Positions 1 to 7,011 of a stretch of 12,111 nucleotides of DNA are shown here, one piece after another. Each line of letters opens with the position of its first letter. Positions within the stretch are counted from its first letter, which is position 1. The DNA is from Rhodospirillales bacterium. GTDB lineage: Bacteria; Pseudomonadota; Alphaproteobacteria; Acetobacterales; Acetobacteraceae. The stretch is taken from positions 1 to 12,111 of the forward strand of contig JAGWIE010000017.1 in assembly GCA_028866445.1 (NCBI GenBank), in the 5' to 3' direction. The position numbers and the translations under genes were made by a program. Under the pieces are notes generated by a model. The model was not told where the DNA came from. It did not search any database and was given only the letters and a program-made list of their open reading frames with translations.

Positions 1-1254
1 CTGCTGCGTCTCGTAGGGGCTCAACAGCTTCGTTTACTCTCCCGGCATGGCGGAACAAAAACCTGGCGAATTAATGGCTTTCAGCCAGACAAACGCCCTC
101 TCGTTATTCCCGGTAATGAGCGCATCGGCTATAGCAGCCTGATGATCTGCAGGCGGATCGCCGGTTTCGCACCGCCTGAGGAGTCTATTGTGTTTCCGTC
201 GGCGGTCGTACCTGGCGGCATCATGATCGTGGACGTTGACACTTCACCACTTACCGATCGGCTGTGCATGTATGCGCAGCGCGCCCTGGCTCTTATCGTC
301 ATCGTCTCGCTGCTGTCTGGCCTGCTGGTTTACGCGGTGCTTAACTGGCTGCTGGTGCGGCCCATGGAAATTCTTACAACCTCAATCGCCCGCTTCCGCG
401 AAGCGCCGGAAGAAGCCGATACCAGCGGGCTGGATTGGCTGGCTTCGCGCCCCAAGGATGACATTTCCGTTGCCGCGCGTGAGCTGAAGGATATGCAGGA
501 CGAATTGCGTGCAGCACTCTGGCGGAATGCCAGGCTGGCCGCGGTGGGCACGGCGGTTGCGAAAATCGCGCATGACCTGCGTAACATCCTTTCTTCCGCA
601 TTGCTGGTCGCCGACCGGTTGCACGATGTGGAAGACCCGGTGGTGAAACGCGCCGCCCGCGCGCTTATTCCCGCGGTTGAGCGGGCAGCACAGATGGTTT
701 CCAGCACGGTGGAATTCGCCAAGGAAGGCCGAATGTCGGTCAAACGCACGCCAATACAGCTTCGCGCGCTCATCGACGAGGTTGCCGAAACGCTGGCACC
801 AGACGGTGCGGCTTGGACACTTGAGAACATTGTGCCCGAGGAAATGGAGATGAAGCTGGATCGAGACCATCTCTTCCGGGTTTTCGCCAATCTTATCCGC
901 AACGCTGGCGAGGCAGGTGCCACCACAATCAGGTTAAGTGCGGAAACCCGCGATGGCCAGGTAAGGCTGCTCATGGCTGATAACGGGCCGGGCCTGCCTG
1001 AACGTGCAAAGGCTAATCTTTTCAAACCCTTCGCGGGGTCGGCCCGCAGCGGCGGCACCGGGCTTGGCCTTGCCATAGCGCGAGACCTTACCCGTGCGCA
1101 TGGCGGCGATTTGGTGCTGGAAAAAACCGGCCCCACTGGCACGGTTTTCTGCCTCACGCTTGCGTCTCACGACCTGCAGGAGATCATTGAGCCCTTGCCC
1201 GCAATTCAAATTGCTTTGCCGCCGAAGCAAACGCCCCAGAAATCCGGGGTTTAG
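1..1254 (+). CDS. Sensor histidine kinase, 5'-truncated by window edge
   Basis: This is a membrane-bound two-component sensor kinase that would autophosphorylate on a histidine and pass phosphate to a response regulator. The frame is open from base 1 with no stop before it, so the true start lies to the left; the ATG at 142 is internal. The visible 417 residues hold the end of a probable periplasmic sensor region, a transmembrane helix at about residues 95-119, and a HAMP-like linker (RPMEIL onward). The dimerisation box AKIAHDLRNIL follows, with the phospho-acceptor His at residue 191 (codon 571-573). The ATPase domain has an N box (NLIRNAGEA, about 297-305), G1 (DNGPG, about 327-331) and G2 (GGTGLGL, about 351-357). 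A short proline-containing tail ends the protein. The HDLRN form of the H box resembles kinases common in Rhodospirillales. No response regulator lies downstream; one could lie upstream, outside the window. The signal sensed cannot be told. Confidence 0.93.
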   Translation: MLRLVGAQQLRLLSRHGGTKTWRINGFQPDKRPLVIPGNERIGYSSLMICRRIAGFAPPEESIVFPSAVVPGGIMIVDVDTSPLTDRLCMYAQRALALIVIVSLLSGLLVYAVLNWLLVRPMEILTTSIARFREAPEEADTSGLDWLASRPKDDISVAARELKDMQDELRAALWRNARLAAVGTAVAKIAHDLRNILSSALLVADRLHDVEDPVVKRAARALIPAVERAAQMVSSTVEFAKEGRMSVKRTPIQLRALIDEVAETLAPDGAAWTLENIVPEEMEMKLDRDHLFRVFANLIRNAGEAGATTIRLSAETRDGQVRLLMADNGPGLPERAKANLFKPFAGSARSGGTGLGLAIARDLTRAHGGDLVLEKTGPTGTVFCLTLASHDLQEIIEPLPAIQIALPPKQTPQKSGV

Positions 1255-1276
1255 TGTTGCCCTCAACCCTGCGGTT

Positions 1277-1302
1277 CTACAAAATATTTTTGTTTATTGT
1301 AG
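1277..1302. promoter_or_regulatory. Inverted repeat in AT-rich leader upstream of cysG
   Basis: CTACAA (1277-1282) is mirrored by TTGTAG (1297-1302) across a 14-base AT-rich spacer. It begins 23 bases after the kinase stop. Both arms are only 6 bp and no good T-run follows, so it could be a protein-binding dyad, a weak transcript end for the kinase, or chance in AT-rich DNA. Confidence 0.25.
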
Positions 1303-1320
1303 TAGGTTTAGCAAAATTGC

Positions 1321-1350
1321 GTTATTTTCCACGCCTCATTGTAAAATAAC
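1321..1350. promoter_or_regulatory. Putative operator/promoter of the cysG-cysH pair
   Basis: A perfect 8-bp inverted repeat, GTTATTTT (1321-1328) and AAAATAAC (1343-1350), is separated by 14 bases and ends 23 bases before the cysG ATG. The right arm overlaps TAAAAT (1342-1347), which differs from the -10 consensus at one base. A poor -35-like TTGCGT lies at 1317-1322, giving a long 19-bp spacer. A start near 1354 would leave a leader of about 20 bases. The symmetry and placement suggest a dimeric regulator acting on the promoter. Which regulator is unknown: a LysR-type sulfur regulator or a MerR-like factor are possibilities, not conclusions. Confidence 0.4.
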
Positions 1351-1373
1351 AAAAAATCCTTTTCTACTCTCTC

Positions 1374-1949
1374 ATGATCCCCTTGGCACTTGACCCTTCC
1401 CGGCTGCGGCTGGGGCTTGCTGGAACCGGCGCGCAGGCGCTGCGGCGCTTGCGTGGTTTGCGTGCCGCCGGTGCGGGGGATAATTTGCTGGTATTCGCTC
1501 CAGACCCAGAGCTTGCCCGTGAGGCCGGTCCGGCGTGCCTGCCCCGCCTGCCGGATGCCGCGGAAATCGGCCAGCTCAACCTGCTCTGGATTGTCGGGTT
1601 GGATGAAGCCGCCTACCGCCCCTTGGCTGAAGCCGCACGCGCCGCGAGAGTGCTGGTAAATGTGGAGGACGTGCCGGAGTTTTGCGATTTCCACTCCGTG
1701 GCTGAAATCCGGCGTGGGGATCTGGTGCTTACAATCTCCACCAATGGCCAGGCTCCTGGCCTTGCGGGCGCCATCCGCAAGCGGTTGGAAACCTGCTTTC
1801 CTGAAAGCTGGGCAGCGCGCGTGAAGGAAATCGCGGCACTGCGCCAAGGCTGGCAGGCGGAGCGAATGCCGATGCCAGAAGCCGCACTGCGCATTAACGC
1901 GATCGTTGAGGAAGGCTGTTGGCTTTCCTGCCCGAAAAAATCCAATTGA
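1374..1949 (+). CDS. cysG: Precorrin-2 dehydrogenase / siroheme synthase N-terminal domain protein
   Basis: This 191-residue protein matches the N-terminal module of siroheme synthase, which oxidises precorrin-2 to sirohydrochlorin with NAD+ and may also insert iron. Siroheme is the cofactor of sulfite and nitrite reductases. Visible evidence is a Rossmann glycine motif (GLAGTGAQALRRL, about 14-26) and the family signature NVEDVPEFCDF (about 96-106), in which Asp99 matches the catalytic Asp of Met8p/CysG. It is followed by RRGDLVLTISTNGQAPGLA (about 113-131). There is no methyltransferase domain, so this is a stand-alone form like SirC or Met8 rather than full-length CysG; a separate uroporphyrinogen methyltransferase must be encoded elsewhere. 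The ATG has no clear Shine-Dalgarno, being preceded by a pyrimidine-rich stretch, so a short or leaderless transcript is possible. It leads into cysH, which fits a sulfate-assimilation operon. Confidence 0.9.
   Translation: MIPLALDPSRLRLGLAGTGAQALRRLRGLRAAGAGDNLLVFAPDPELAREAGPACLPRLPDAAEIGQLNLLWIVGLDEAAYRPLAEAARAARVLVNVEDVPEFCDFHSVAEIRRGDLVLTISTNGQAPGLAGAIRKRLETCFPESWAARVKEIAALRQGWQAERMPMPEAALRINAIVEEGCWLSCPKKSN
1908..1921 (+). promoter_or_regulatory. Ribosome-binding site and alternative TTG start for cysH
   Basis: GAGGAAGG (1908-1915) lies just upstream of an in-frame TTG (1919-1921), with GAGG spaced 7 bases from it, inside the end of cysG. Use of this TTG would add 29 residues to CysH and create a 31-base overlap with cysG. 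The ATG at 2006 has only a weak GGAA (1994-1997). Sequence quality favours TTG, while family length favours the ATG. Confidence 0.4.
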
Positions 1950-2005
1950 CCCAATCTCCCCTGTTTGCATCACCCCCCGCTGCAACCGGCCATGGAACAA
2001 ACACC

Positions 2006-2719
2006 ATGCTTGATAGCCTGACTTTTCCGACCGACGCCCTCTCGACCCTGCGCGATGCCATTACCCGGCAATTTCTCGGCAAAATCGCGCTTGTATCTTC
2101 CTTTGGCGCTGAATCCGCTGTGCTGCTGCACATGGTGGCGCAGATCGACAAATCTTTGCCGATCGTTTTTCTTGATACCGGCAAGCTGTTCCCGGAAACC
2201 CTGGCTTATCGGGATGAGCTGATCGAAAAGCTCGGCCTCACCGGCGTACGCTCCATCCGCCCCTCCGGCAAGCAGCTCGCGGCGTATGATCCGGACGGGC
2301 GGCTTTGGGAAAAAGACCCCGATTTGTGCTGCGCCATCCGCAAGACCAACCCGCTGGACGATGCGCTGGAAGGTTTCGAGGCCTGGATCACCGGGCGCAA
2401 ACGCGGGCAATCCGCCACGCGGGCCAATTTGCAGTTGCAGGAAACCGGGGCCGATGGGCGCATTACCATCAACCCCCTGGCCTTCTGGGACGATGAGATG
2501 CTGGAAGCCTATTTCCCGACGCATGGCTTGCCGCATCACCCCCTTGAGGCTCAGGGCTATACCTCCATCGGCTGCGCCACCTGCACCGTGAAACCGTTGC
2601 CGGGGCAGGATAAGCGCTCCGGCCGCTGGGCCGGGCAGGCAAAGGTGGAATGCGGCATCCACATGCCCCGTGCCATGACCAAACCTGAATGGCCGGAAAA
2701 CCTCACTTTCGAGGTTTGA
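2006..2719 (+). CDS. cysH: Adenylyl-sulfate (APS) reductase, iron-sulfur type
   Basis: This cytoplasmic enzyme reduces activated sulfate to sulfite with thioredoxin in assimilatory sulfate reduction. The 237-residue form starts at ATG 2006. It has the nucleotide-binding loop SSFGAESA (31-38), followed by FLDTGKLFPET (55-65). The paired cysteines CC (108-109) and CxxC (190-193) bind a 4Fe-4S cluster, and the C-terminal ECGIH (215-219) carries the catalytic Cys216. In this family the CC/CxxC set marks APS reductases, while PAPS reductases of the E. coli type lack it. APS is therefore the likelier substrate, and a separate APS kinase step would not be needed. A TTG start at 1919 with a good ribosome-binding site is an alternative (266 residues). 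It is co-directional with the siroheme gene, but no sulfite reductase or ATP sulfurylase gene is in this window. Confidence 0.93.
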   Translation: MLDSLTFPTDALSTLRDAITRQFLGKIALVSSFGAESAVLLHMVAQIDKSLPIVFLDTGKLFPETLAYRDELIEKLGLTGVRSIRPSGKQLAAYDPDGRLWEKDPDLCCAIRKTNPLDDALEGFEAWITGRKRGQSATRANLQLQETGADGRITINPLAFWDDEMLEAYFPTHGLPHHPLEAQGYTSIGCATCTVKPLPGQDKRSGRWAGQAKVECGIHMPRAMTKPEWPENLTFEV

Positions 2720-2848
2720 GACCCTCCACCTTTATGTTGCGGCGCGGCAGGCTGACTTTACAGCAGGCCCAGGATTGAATAACCCTGCAGGCGTTCCGTC
2801 CTGTCCAGGGTGGCTGTTTCTGCCGCCCTTTAGCTGCGTCACAACAAA

Positions 2849-2855
2849 AAGGTGA
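2849..2855 (+). promoter_or_regulatory. Ribosome-binding site fixing the gltA start
   Basis: AAGGTGA lies 5 bases before ATG 2861. An in-frame GTG at 2852 overlaps this motif and would leave no binding site, so 2861 is the better start. Confidence 0.65.
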
Positions 2856-2860
2856 AGAAC

Positions 2861-4174
2861 ATGGCCAAAACCGCAACCAGCAAACAAGCCGGCACGGCGA
2901 CGCTCAGCTTCAACGGTACAACCGCGACGCTGCCGGTGCTGAGCGGTTCTCTTGGCCCGGAATGCCTCGATGTACGCAAGCTGCAAGGTGAGCTTGGCAT
3001 CTTTACCTTCGACCCGAGCTACGGTGCCACAGCCTCCTGCGAAAGCTCGATCACTTATATTGATGGCGATGAAGGCGTGCTGCTGCATCGAGGCTACCCT
3101 ATCGACCAGTTGGCTGAGCATTCATCCTTCCTGGAGGTTGCCTACCTGCTGCTCAATGGTGAGTTGCCAAACCAGAAAGAACTGAAAACCTTCACCAACG
3201 GCATCACCCGCCACACCATGCTGCACGAACAGATCCGCCGGTTCTGGGATGGTTTCCGCCGCGATGCACACCCAATGGCGATGCTCTGCTCTGTTGTTGG
3301 TGCCATGTCCGCTTTCTATCCGGACAGCATCGACATTCATGACGAACGTCAGCGCGAAATTTCCGCCTTCCGGCTTATCGCGAAAATGCCGACAATCACC
3401 GCCTGGGCTTATAAATACAATGTCGGTCAGCCGTTCATGTATCCGCGTAACGACCTCTCCTACGCGGAGAACTTCCTTTACATGTTCCACGCGGTTCCGG
3501 CCGAGGCGTACACACCAAACCCGGTTTTAACCAGGGCGATGGAGCGCATTTTCATTCTGCACGCAGACCACGAGCAGAATGCCTCCACCTCCACCGTGCG
3601 GCTTTCCGGTTCCACCGGCGCCAACCCCTTTGCCTGCATCGCCGCTGGCATCGCCTCGCTTTGGGGCCCCGCCCATGGCGGCGCGAACGAGGCGGTGCTG
3701 AAAATGTTGGCCGAGATCGGCCATAAGGACAATATTCCGGATTTTATCAAACAGGTGAAGGACAAGGATTCCAACGTAAAGCTTATGGGCTTCGGCCACC
3801 GCGTGTATAAAAACTACGACCCGCGCGCGAAGATCATGCAGCGAACCTGCTATGAGGTGCTGGGCGAGCTTGGCATCAAGGATTCCCCGACGCTGGATTT
3901 AGCGATGGAGCTCGAAAAAATCGCCCTGGAAGACGATTATTTTGTCTCCCGCAAGCTCTATCCGAACGTGGATTTCTACTCAGGCATCATCTTGAGCGCC
4001 ATGGGCTTTCCCACCACCATGTTCACGCCAATCTTCGCCCTGGCGCGGACAGTTGGCTGGATCAGCCAGTGGAAGGAAATGATCGAAGACCCTTCCAACC
4101 GCATTGGCCGCCCCCGGCAGATTTACACCGGCGCGGCGCAGCGCGATTACACGCCGGTCGATAAACGGGGCTAA
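2861..4174 (+). CDS. gltA: Citrate synthase, type II
   Basis: It condenses acetyl-CoA and oxaloacetate to citrate, the entry step of the TCA cycle, in the cytoplasm. The 437-residue product has the usual length of the bacterial hexameric, NADH-regulated type. Visible active-site elements are HADHEQNAS (about 234-242), GPAHGGANEA with His272, MGFGHRVYKNYDPRA with His313, and NVDFYSG with Asp371. These match the His/His/Asp catalytic triad of citrate synthases. The N-terminal beta domain typical of type II enzymes is present (FDPSYGATASCESSITYIDG region, split here as residues 50-69). The start at ATG 2861 has a clear Shine-Dalgarno. The 141-bp gap after cysH contains no recognisable terminator or strong promoter that I can name, though gltA is probably transcribed on its own. 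The gene ends facing the minus-strand autotransporter. Confidence 0.97.
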   Translation: MAKTATSKQAGTATLSFNGTTATLPVLSGSLGPECLDVRKLQGELGIFTFDPSYGATASCESSITYIDGDEGVLLHRGYPIDQLAEHSSFLEVAYLLLNGELPNQKELKTFTNGITRHTMLHEQIRRFWDGFRRDAHPMAMLCSVVGAMSAFYPDSIDIHDERQREISAFRLIAKMPTITAWAYKYNVGQPFMYPRNDLSYAENFLYMFHAVPAEAYTPNPVLTRAMERIFILHADHEQNASTSTVRLSGSTGANPFACIAAGIASLWGPAHGGANEAVLKMLAEIGHKDNIPDFIKQVKDKDSNVKLMGFGHRVYKNYDPRAKIMQRTCYEVLGELGIKDSPTLDLAMELEKIALEDDYFVSRKLYPNVDFYSGIILSAMGFPTTMFTPIFALARTVGWISQWKEMIEDPSNRIGRPRQIYTGAAQRDYTPVDKRG

Positions 4175-4184
4175 TGCGCCGCTA

Positions 4185-4223
4185 GACCTCAGGCTCACGC
4201 GCATAACGAGCAAACCTGAGGTC
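4185..4223. terminator. Hairpin between convergent gltA and autotransporter genes
   Basis: GACCTCAGG (4185-4193) pairs perfectly with CCTGAGGTC (4215-4223). An inner CTC/GAG pair (4194-4196 with 4208-4210) could extend the stem past a bulge. It begins 11 bases after the gltA stop and could serve transcripts from both sides. No T-run follows on either strand, so it may stabilise 3' ends or act with Rho rather than being a classic intrinsic terminator. Confidence 0.5.
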
Positions 4224-4234
4224 ATCTCGCTCTA

Positions 4235-4252
4235 ATCAATCGATTAATTGAT
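4235..4252. repeat. AT-rich palindromic element before autotransporter 3' end
   Basis: ATCAAT (4235-4240) and ATTGAT (4247-4252) flank CGATTA, and the overlapping AATCGATT (4238-4245) is itself palindromic. It lies 10 bases beyond the tandem stop of the minus-strand autotransporter. It may be part of the transcript end or a protein site; the function is not clear. Confidence 0.25.
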
Positions 4253-4264
4253 AATTTAAACTTA

Positions 4265-6772
4265 TTAGAACCGCACCAGCAACCCGCCTTGCAGGCTTTG
4301 CACGTGCCAATTGCCCGCCAGCGTGGCGGTATAGCGCGCTGAGAGCCGCCAATTGCCCTGGCCTATGGCAAGGCCCAGCCCTGCTTCGCCCGCCACCGGC
4401 GCAAGATGCGGTGGCGCGGCGCTGAAGGCAGTGCCGTCCTGCGCGGTCATTGTCACCGAGCCACCGGGGTTAACCGCGTTCACGGTCAGCCCAAGCGCTG
4501 CACTTGGGCTGATCGACAGCCCCCCGGCCGTGATGAAATTCCGCGAGGCGGTGAGGCGCAGATAGGGTGCCACATATGTTCCGTTAGCCGCAGCGGTTCG
4601 TAGCGCCAGGGATTGCGCGGCGGCGGTCTCGTTCAAGCCGCCAAGAGCATAGCGGGTAATCTCCAGCCCCACCGCCGGGCGGAAATCCTCGCCCCAGCCG
4701 GAGAGGGGAAAAGCGGCCTGCAGGGCCGCGGAGAGCACATTGCCGTGTCCGCTGGCCGCGGCCCAGCCTGCCCCGGTGGCGCGGTTGGTGCCGGTGTTCA
4801 CCAGCCCGCCCATCAGCTCGGCACTCAGCGCGGCGGGGCCCCAGTTCATCCCGCCATAAAGGGCGAGCCGCACAATGCCCAGAGACGCCTTGCCACCTGC
4901 CTCGTCCTTTAAGTTCAGCGCGTCATACCCCACCGCCAGGCCCAGGCGGCCAGGGCCAACCGTGCGGTCCAGCCCAGCCAGAAAACTGCCGCCGCGCGCG
5001 TTATAAACGCCGTCCGTTGAGATATCGCTGCCGTTGGCCTGGACCCAGCCGCCCATGCCGCACAGCCCGTTGGCCAGGGCCGAAACCAGCATGGCCGCCT
5101 GCCCTGCCTGCGGCCCAACCGGGGCCGGTGCCGCCGCGCAAGGCATGCTGTTCTGCCCATCTGCTCGCGCCAGCAACGCCTGGCCAGAGACCGCACCCGC
5201 CAACACCAGAACCTGCCCGGCATCGGCGAACACCGCGCCATCGGGCGGTGCCACCACCGCCGTTTGCGTCACCGCCAGCACTAATGCGGGTGATGAAGCG
5301 GAAGCAACGGACGACTGGGCATCTATGATTGTCACCGCGCCGGAGGACAAACGGCTATGTTGCATGGCGTTGTTCACCTGCACTGTGGAGAAATCGCCAC
5401 TTACTCCGCCCGCCGCGGTGAGGAAACTATAGCTGCCCGGCTGGTAGGTGCCGGGGGAGAGCACGTAGGCCAGCGTACCGCCAAGATGCGCCCTGCCGGT
5501 AACAACCAGATGGTTCATGCCTAGCGGCGTTACCACCACGCGCAGCGTGCCAGTGCTGGTTTGCGTGTAATCGCCCTGGATGGTGAGTGGTGTGCCAACC
5601 AGCCCCGCGGTGAGTGTGCCCGCATTCACCACCTGCCCGGCTTGCCAGTTGCCGCTCACGGTCCACATGGCGTTTTGCTGAATGTTGACCTGTCCGGCCT
5701 GCAAGCCGGTGATATTGCCAGAGAGGCTGCCATGCCCGGCGAGGGTGACACTGCTGGCGGTGCCGTTTGCGGCGATTGTACCGTTAATCACGCTGCCGGT
5801 TTCCAGCGTCACGCTGCTGGCCCCGCCGCGCAGGCTTATGGCGTTACCCCCCGCGGTTGCGGTGATGGTGCCTGAGTTGTCGATGACCGCGCTAGCGTTC
5901 ACGACAACACCCGTAAGCCCGGTGATGGTTCCTGCGTTGCTCAGGTTGCCACCTTTGGCGAATTGCACGCCTGCCTGGCCGCCATGGATCACGCCGGAAT
6001 TAACCACCGTGCCGCCCTGGCCGATATCGATAACGCCATCCGTGCCACCGGCAATAACGCCTCTATTGGTGATGGTGGAATCACCCATGAGATACACGCC
6101 GAAAAGCGGCCCGGAAATGAGCCCGACATTGGTGATGGAAGAACCATTGCCACCCGCGTAAACGCCAGAATACCCGCCCAGCAGCTCGCCCCCGGCAGCA
6201 TTGGTGAGGCTGCCGCCGGAATACAGCGAAACAGCATCGCCATTGCGCGCCGAGATGGTGCCGCTGTTCTGCACCACACCCAGCCCATTGCCGGTGTAAA
6301 CGCCGATATGCGCGCCGAAGATTGAGCCGGTATTTGTGACCACTCCTCCCCGGTTGAGGCTGATGCCGTCATCCCCCGCGCCGATCTGGCCTGAATTGGT
6401 GACTGTGGCGGCAACCCCCAGGGCGCGCACGCCATAGCTGCCAGCATGGATAAGCCCGGAATTTGCTACCGAACCGCCACCACCCAGGGCAATGCCGATG
6501 CCCGTCGAATCCTGCACCTGCCCGGCATTGGCGAACTGCGCCGGTAGGCTGGCGCTGATGGCGGCCAACCCAGTGGCAGTGATGCTGACCCCTGTCGCGA
6601 TTTCAACCGGCCCGGCCAGCCCATCAAGCGAAAGACTGCCGGTTTGGCTGGTATTGATTGTGGTTTGCGCCAAAGCAGGCGCATTCAAGGAAAGGGCAGC
6701 GGGCAAGGCCAGAAGCGGCGCGCAACCAGCCTTTGATATACGCCGCGCAACCTCCTGGAGCTCGGAATTCAT
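4265..6772 (-). CDS. Autotransporter (type Va secretion) with beta-helix passenger
   Basis: This 835-residue protein is a self-exporting outer-membrane protein whose passenger reaches the cell surface. Residues 1-35 look like a signal peptide: basic residues, then a hydrophobic stretch ending APALA before QTT. Residues 82-305 hold eleven short repeats centred on N-[SAT]-G-x-I, typical of a right-handed beta-helix. Residues about 395-465 (LTIQGDYTQTSTGTLRVVV, then TYQPGSYSFLTAAGG) resemble the autochaperone region. Residues about 575-835 form the beta-barrel, starting near GGWVQANG and ending in the terminal GGLLVRF with the expected final Phe. Two cysteines (545 and 571) sit just before the barrel, which is uncommon in this cysteine-poor class. 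A GAGG lies 10 bases before the ATG, and two in-frame TAA stops end the gene (4265-4267, 4262-4264). No protease or lipase motif is visible, so an adhesin-like or structural surface role is the modest guess. Confidence 0.9.
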   Translation of the reverse strand: MNSELQEVARRISKAGCAPLLALPAALSLNAPALAQTTINTSQTGSLSLDGLAGPVEIATGVSITATGLAAISASLPAQFANAGQVQDSTGIGIALGGGGSVANSGLIHAGSYGVRALGVAATVTNSGQIGAGDDGISLNRGGVVTNTGSIFGAHIGVYTGNGLGVVQNSGTISARNGDAVSLYSGGSLTNAAGGELLGGYSGVYAGGNGSSITNVGLISGPLFGVYLMGDSTITNRGVIAGGTDGVIDIGQGGTVVNSGVIHGGQAGVQFAKGGNLSNAGTITGLTGVVVNASAVIDNSGTITATAGGNAISLRGGASSVTLETGSVINGTIAANGTASSVTLAGHGSLSGNITGLQAGQVNIQQNAMWTVSGNWQAGQVVNAGTLTAGLVGTPLTIQGDYTQTSTGTLRVVVTPLGMNHLVVTGRAHLGGTLAYVLSPGTYQPGSYSFLTAAGGVSGDFSTVQVNNAMQHSRLSSGAVTIIDAQSSVASASSPALVLAVTQTAVVAPPDGAVFADAGQVLVLAGAVSGQALLARADGQNSMPCAAAPAPVGPQAGQAAMLVSALANGLCGMGGWVQANGSDISTDGVYNARGGSFLAGLDRTVGPGRLGLAVGYDALNLKDEAGGKASLGIVRLALYGGMNWGPAALSAELMGGLVNTGTNRATGAGWAAASGHGNVLSAALQAAFPLSGWGEDFRPAVGLEITRYALGGLNETAAAQSLALRTAAANGTYVAPYLRLTASRNFITAGGLSISPSAALGLTVNAVNPGGSVTMTAQDGTAFSAAPPHLAPVAGEAGLGLAIGQGNWRLSARYTATLAGNWHVQSLQGGLLVRF
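5858..6529 (-). repeat. Eleven beta-helix repeats in the autotransporter passenger
   Basis: The repeat cores begin at residues 82, 104, 126, 147, 169, 191, 215, 236, 258, 279 and 299 of the encoded protein, so the period is 20-24 residues. The core is N-S-G-x-I with A, T, V or R variants at the second position, followed by a Gly-rich turn and a GV/AV step. The copies are diverged at DNA level, so this is an old protein repeat rather than a recent tandem duplication. Confidence 0.8.
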
Positions 6773-7011
6773 CGGGGGTAATCCTCATAAATTGCCCCGT
6801 TTTGCGGCATATCCACGACTAGAGATTGTGCCCAGCCTAAACCCGCCATCGTGAATGGAGCGTTAATCGCAACCGCCGAAGGTGAACGCGCCATTTACCA
6901 TCCCGCACGCGGCAAACCGAAGCCTGAGGGCCAAAACCCTTGCCTCCCGCGCCGGGGCGGCGTAAGCCCCGGCCTCACGATCATTCAGTATTCAATCCGC
7001 AGGGCAGTTTT
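6773..7011. promoter_or_regulatory. Divergent intergenic region, autotransporter / efp
   Basis: These 239 bp must hold the promoters of both divergent genes. I can see the autotransporter ribosome-binding site (CCTC at 6783-6786, GAGG on the minus strand) and the efp one (AGGG at 7001-7004, 7 bases before the ATG). I could not identify convincing -35/-10 pairs on either strand. A strong hairpin lies near the efp side. No small gene is supportable here. Confidence 0.5.
6951..6973. promoter_or_regulatory. GC-rich hairpin upstream of efp
   Basis: GCCGGGGC (6951-6958) and GCCCCGGC (6966-6973) form a perfect 8-bp, all-GC stem with the 7-base loop GGCGTAA. It ends 38 bases before the efp ATG and is not followed by T residues, so it is not an intrinsic terminator on the plus strand. 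It could be a 5' UTR structure or a dyad operator. Confidence 0.45.

Noticed and set aside
330..1157. Minus-strand open frame of 275 codons opposite the histidine kinase
   Set aside because: It is low-complexity Ser/Arg/Ala translation with no motif, while the plus strand encodes complete kinase boxes.
142..1254. Histidine kinase starting at ATG 142
   Set aside because: The frame is open to base 1 and the sequence before 142 continues as plausible protein, so this ATG is internal to a gene that starts outside the window.
5858..6529. Recent tandem DNA repeat or phase-variable tract in the autotransporter
   Set aside because: The repeats are clear only at protein level, their length varies from 20 to 24 residues and the DNA copies are diverged. 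No short simple-sequence tract was seen.
6940..7011. N-terminal extension of EF-P from TTG 6940
   Set aside because: It would add 24 residues not found in this highly conserved family, whereas ATG 7012 has a ribosome site and gives the standard N-terminus.
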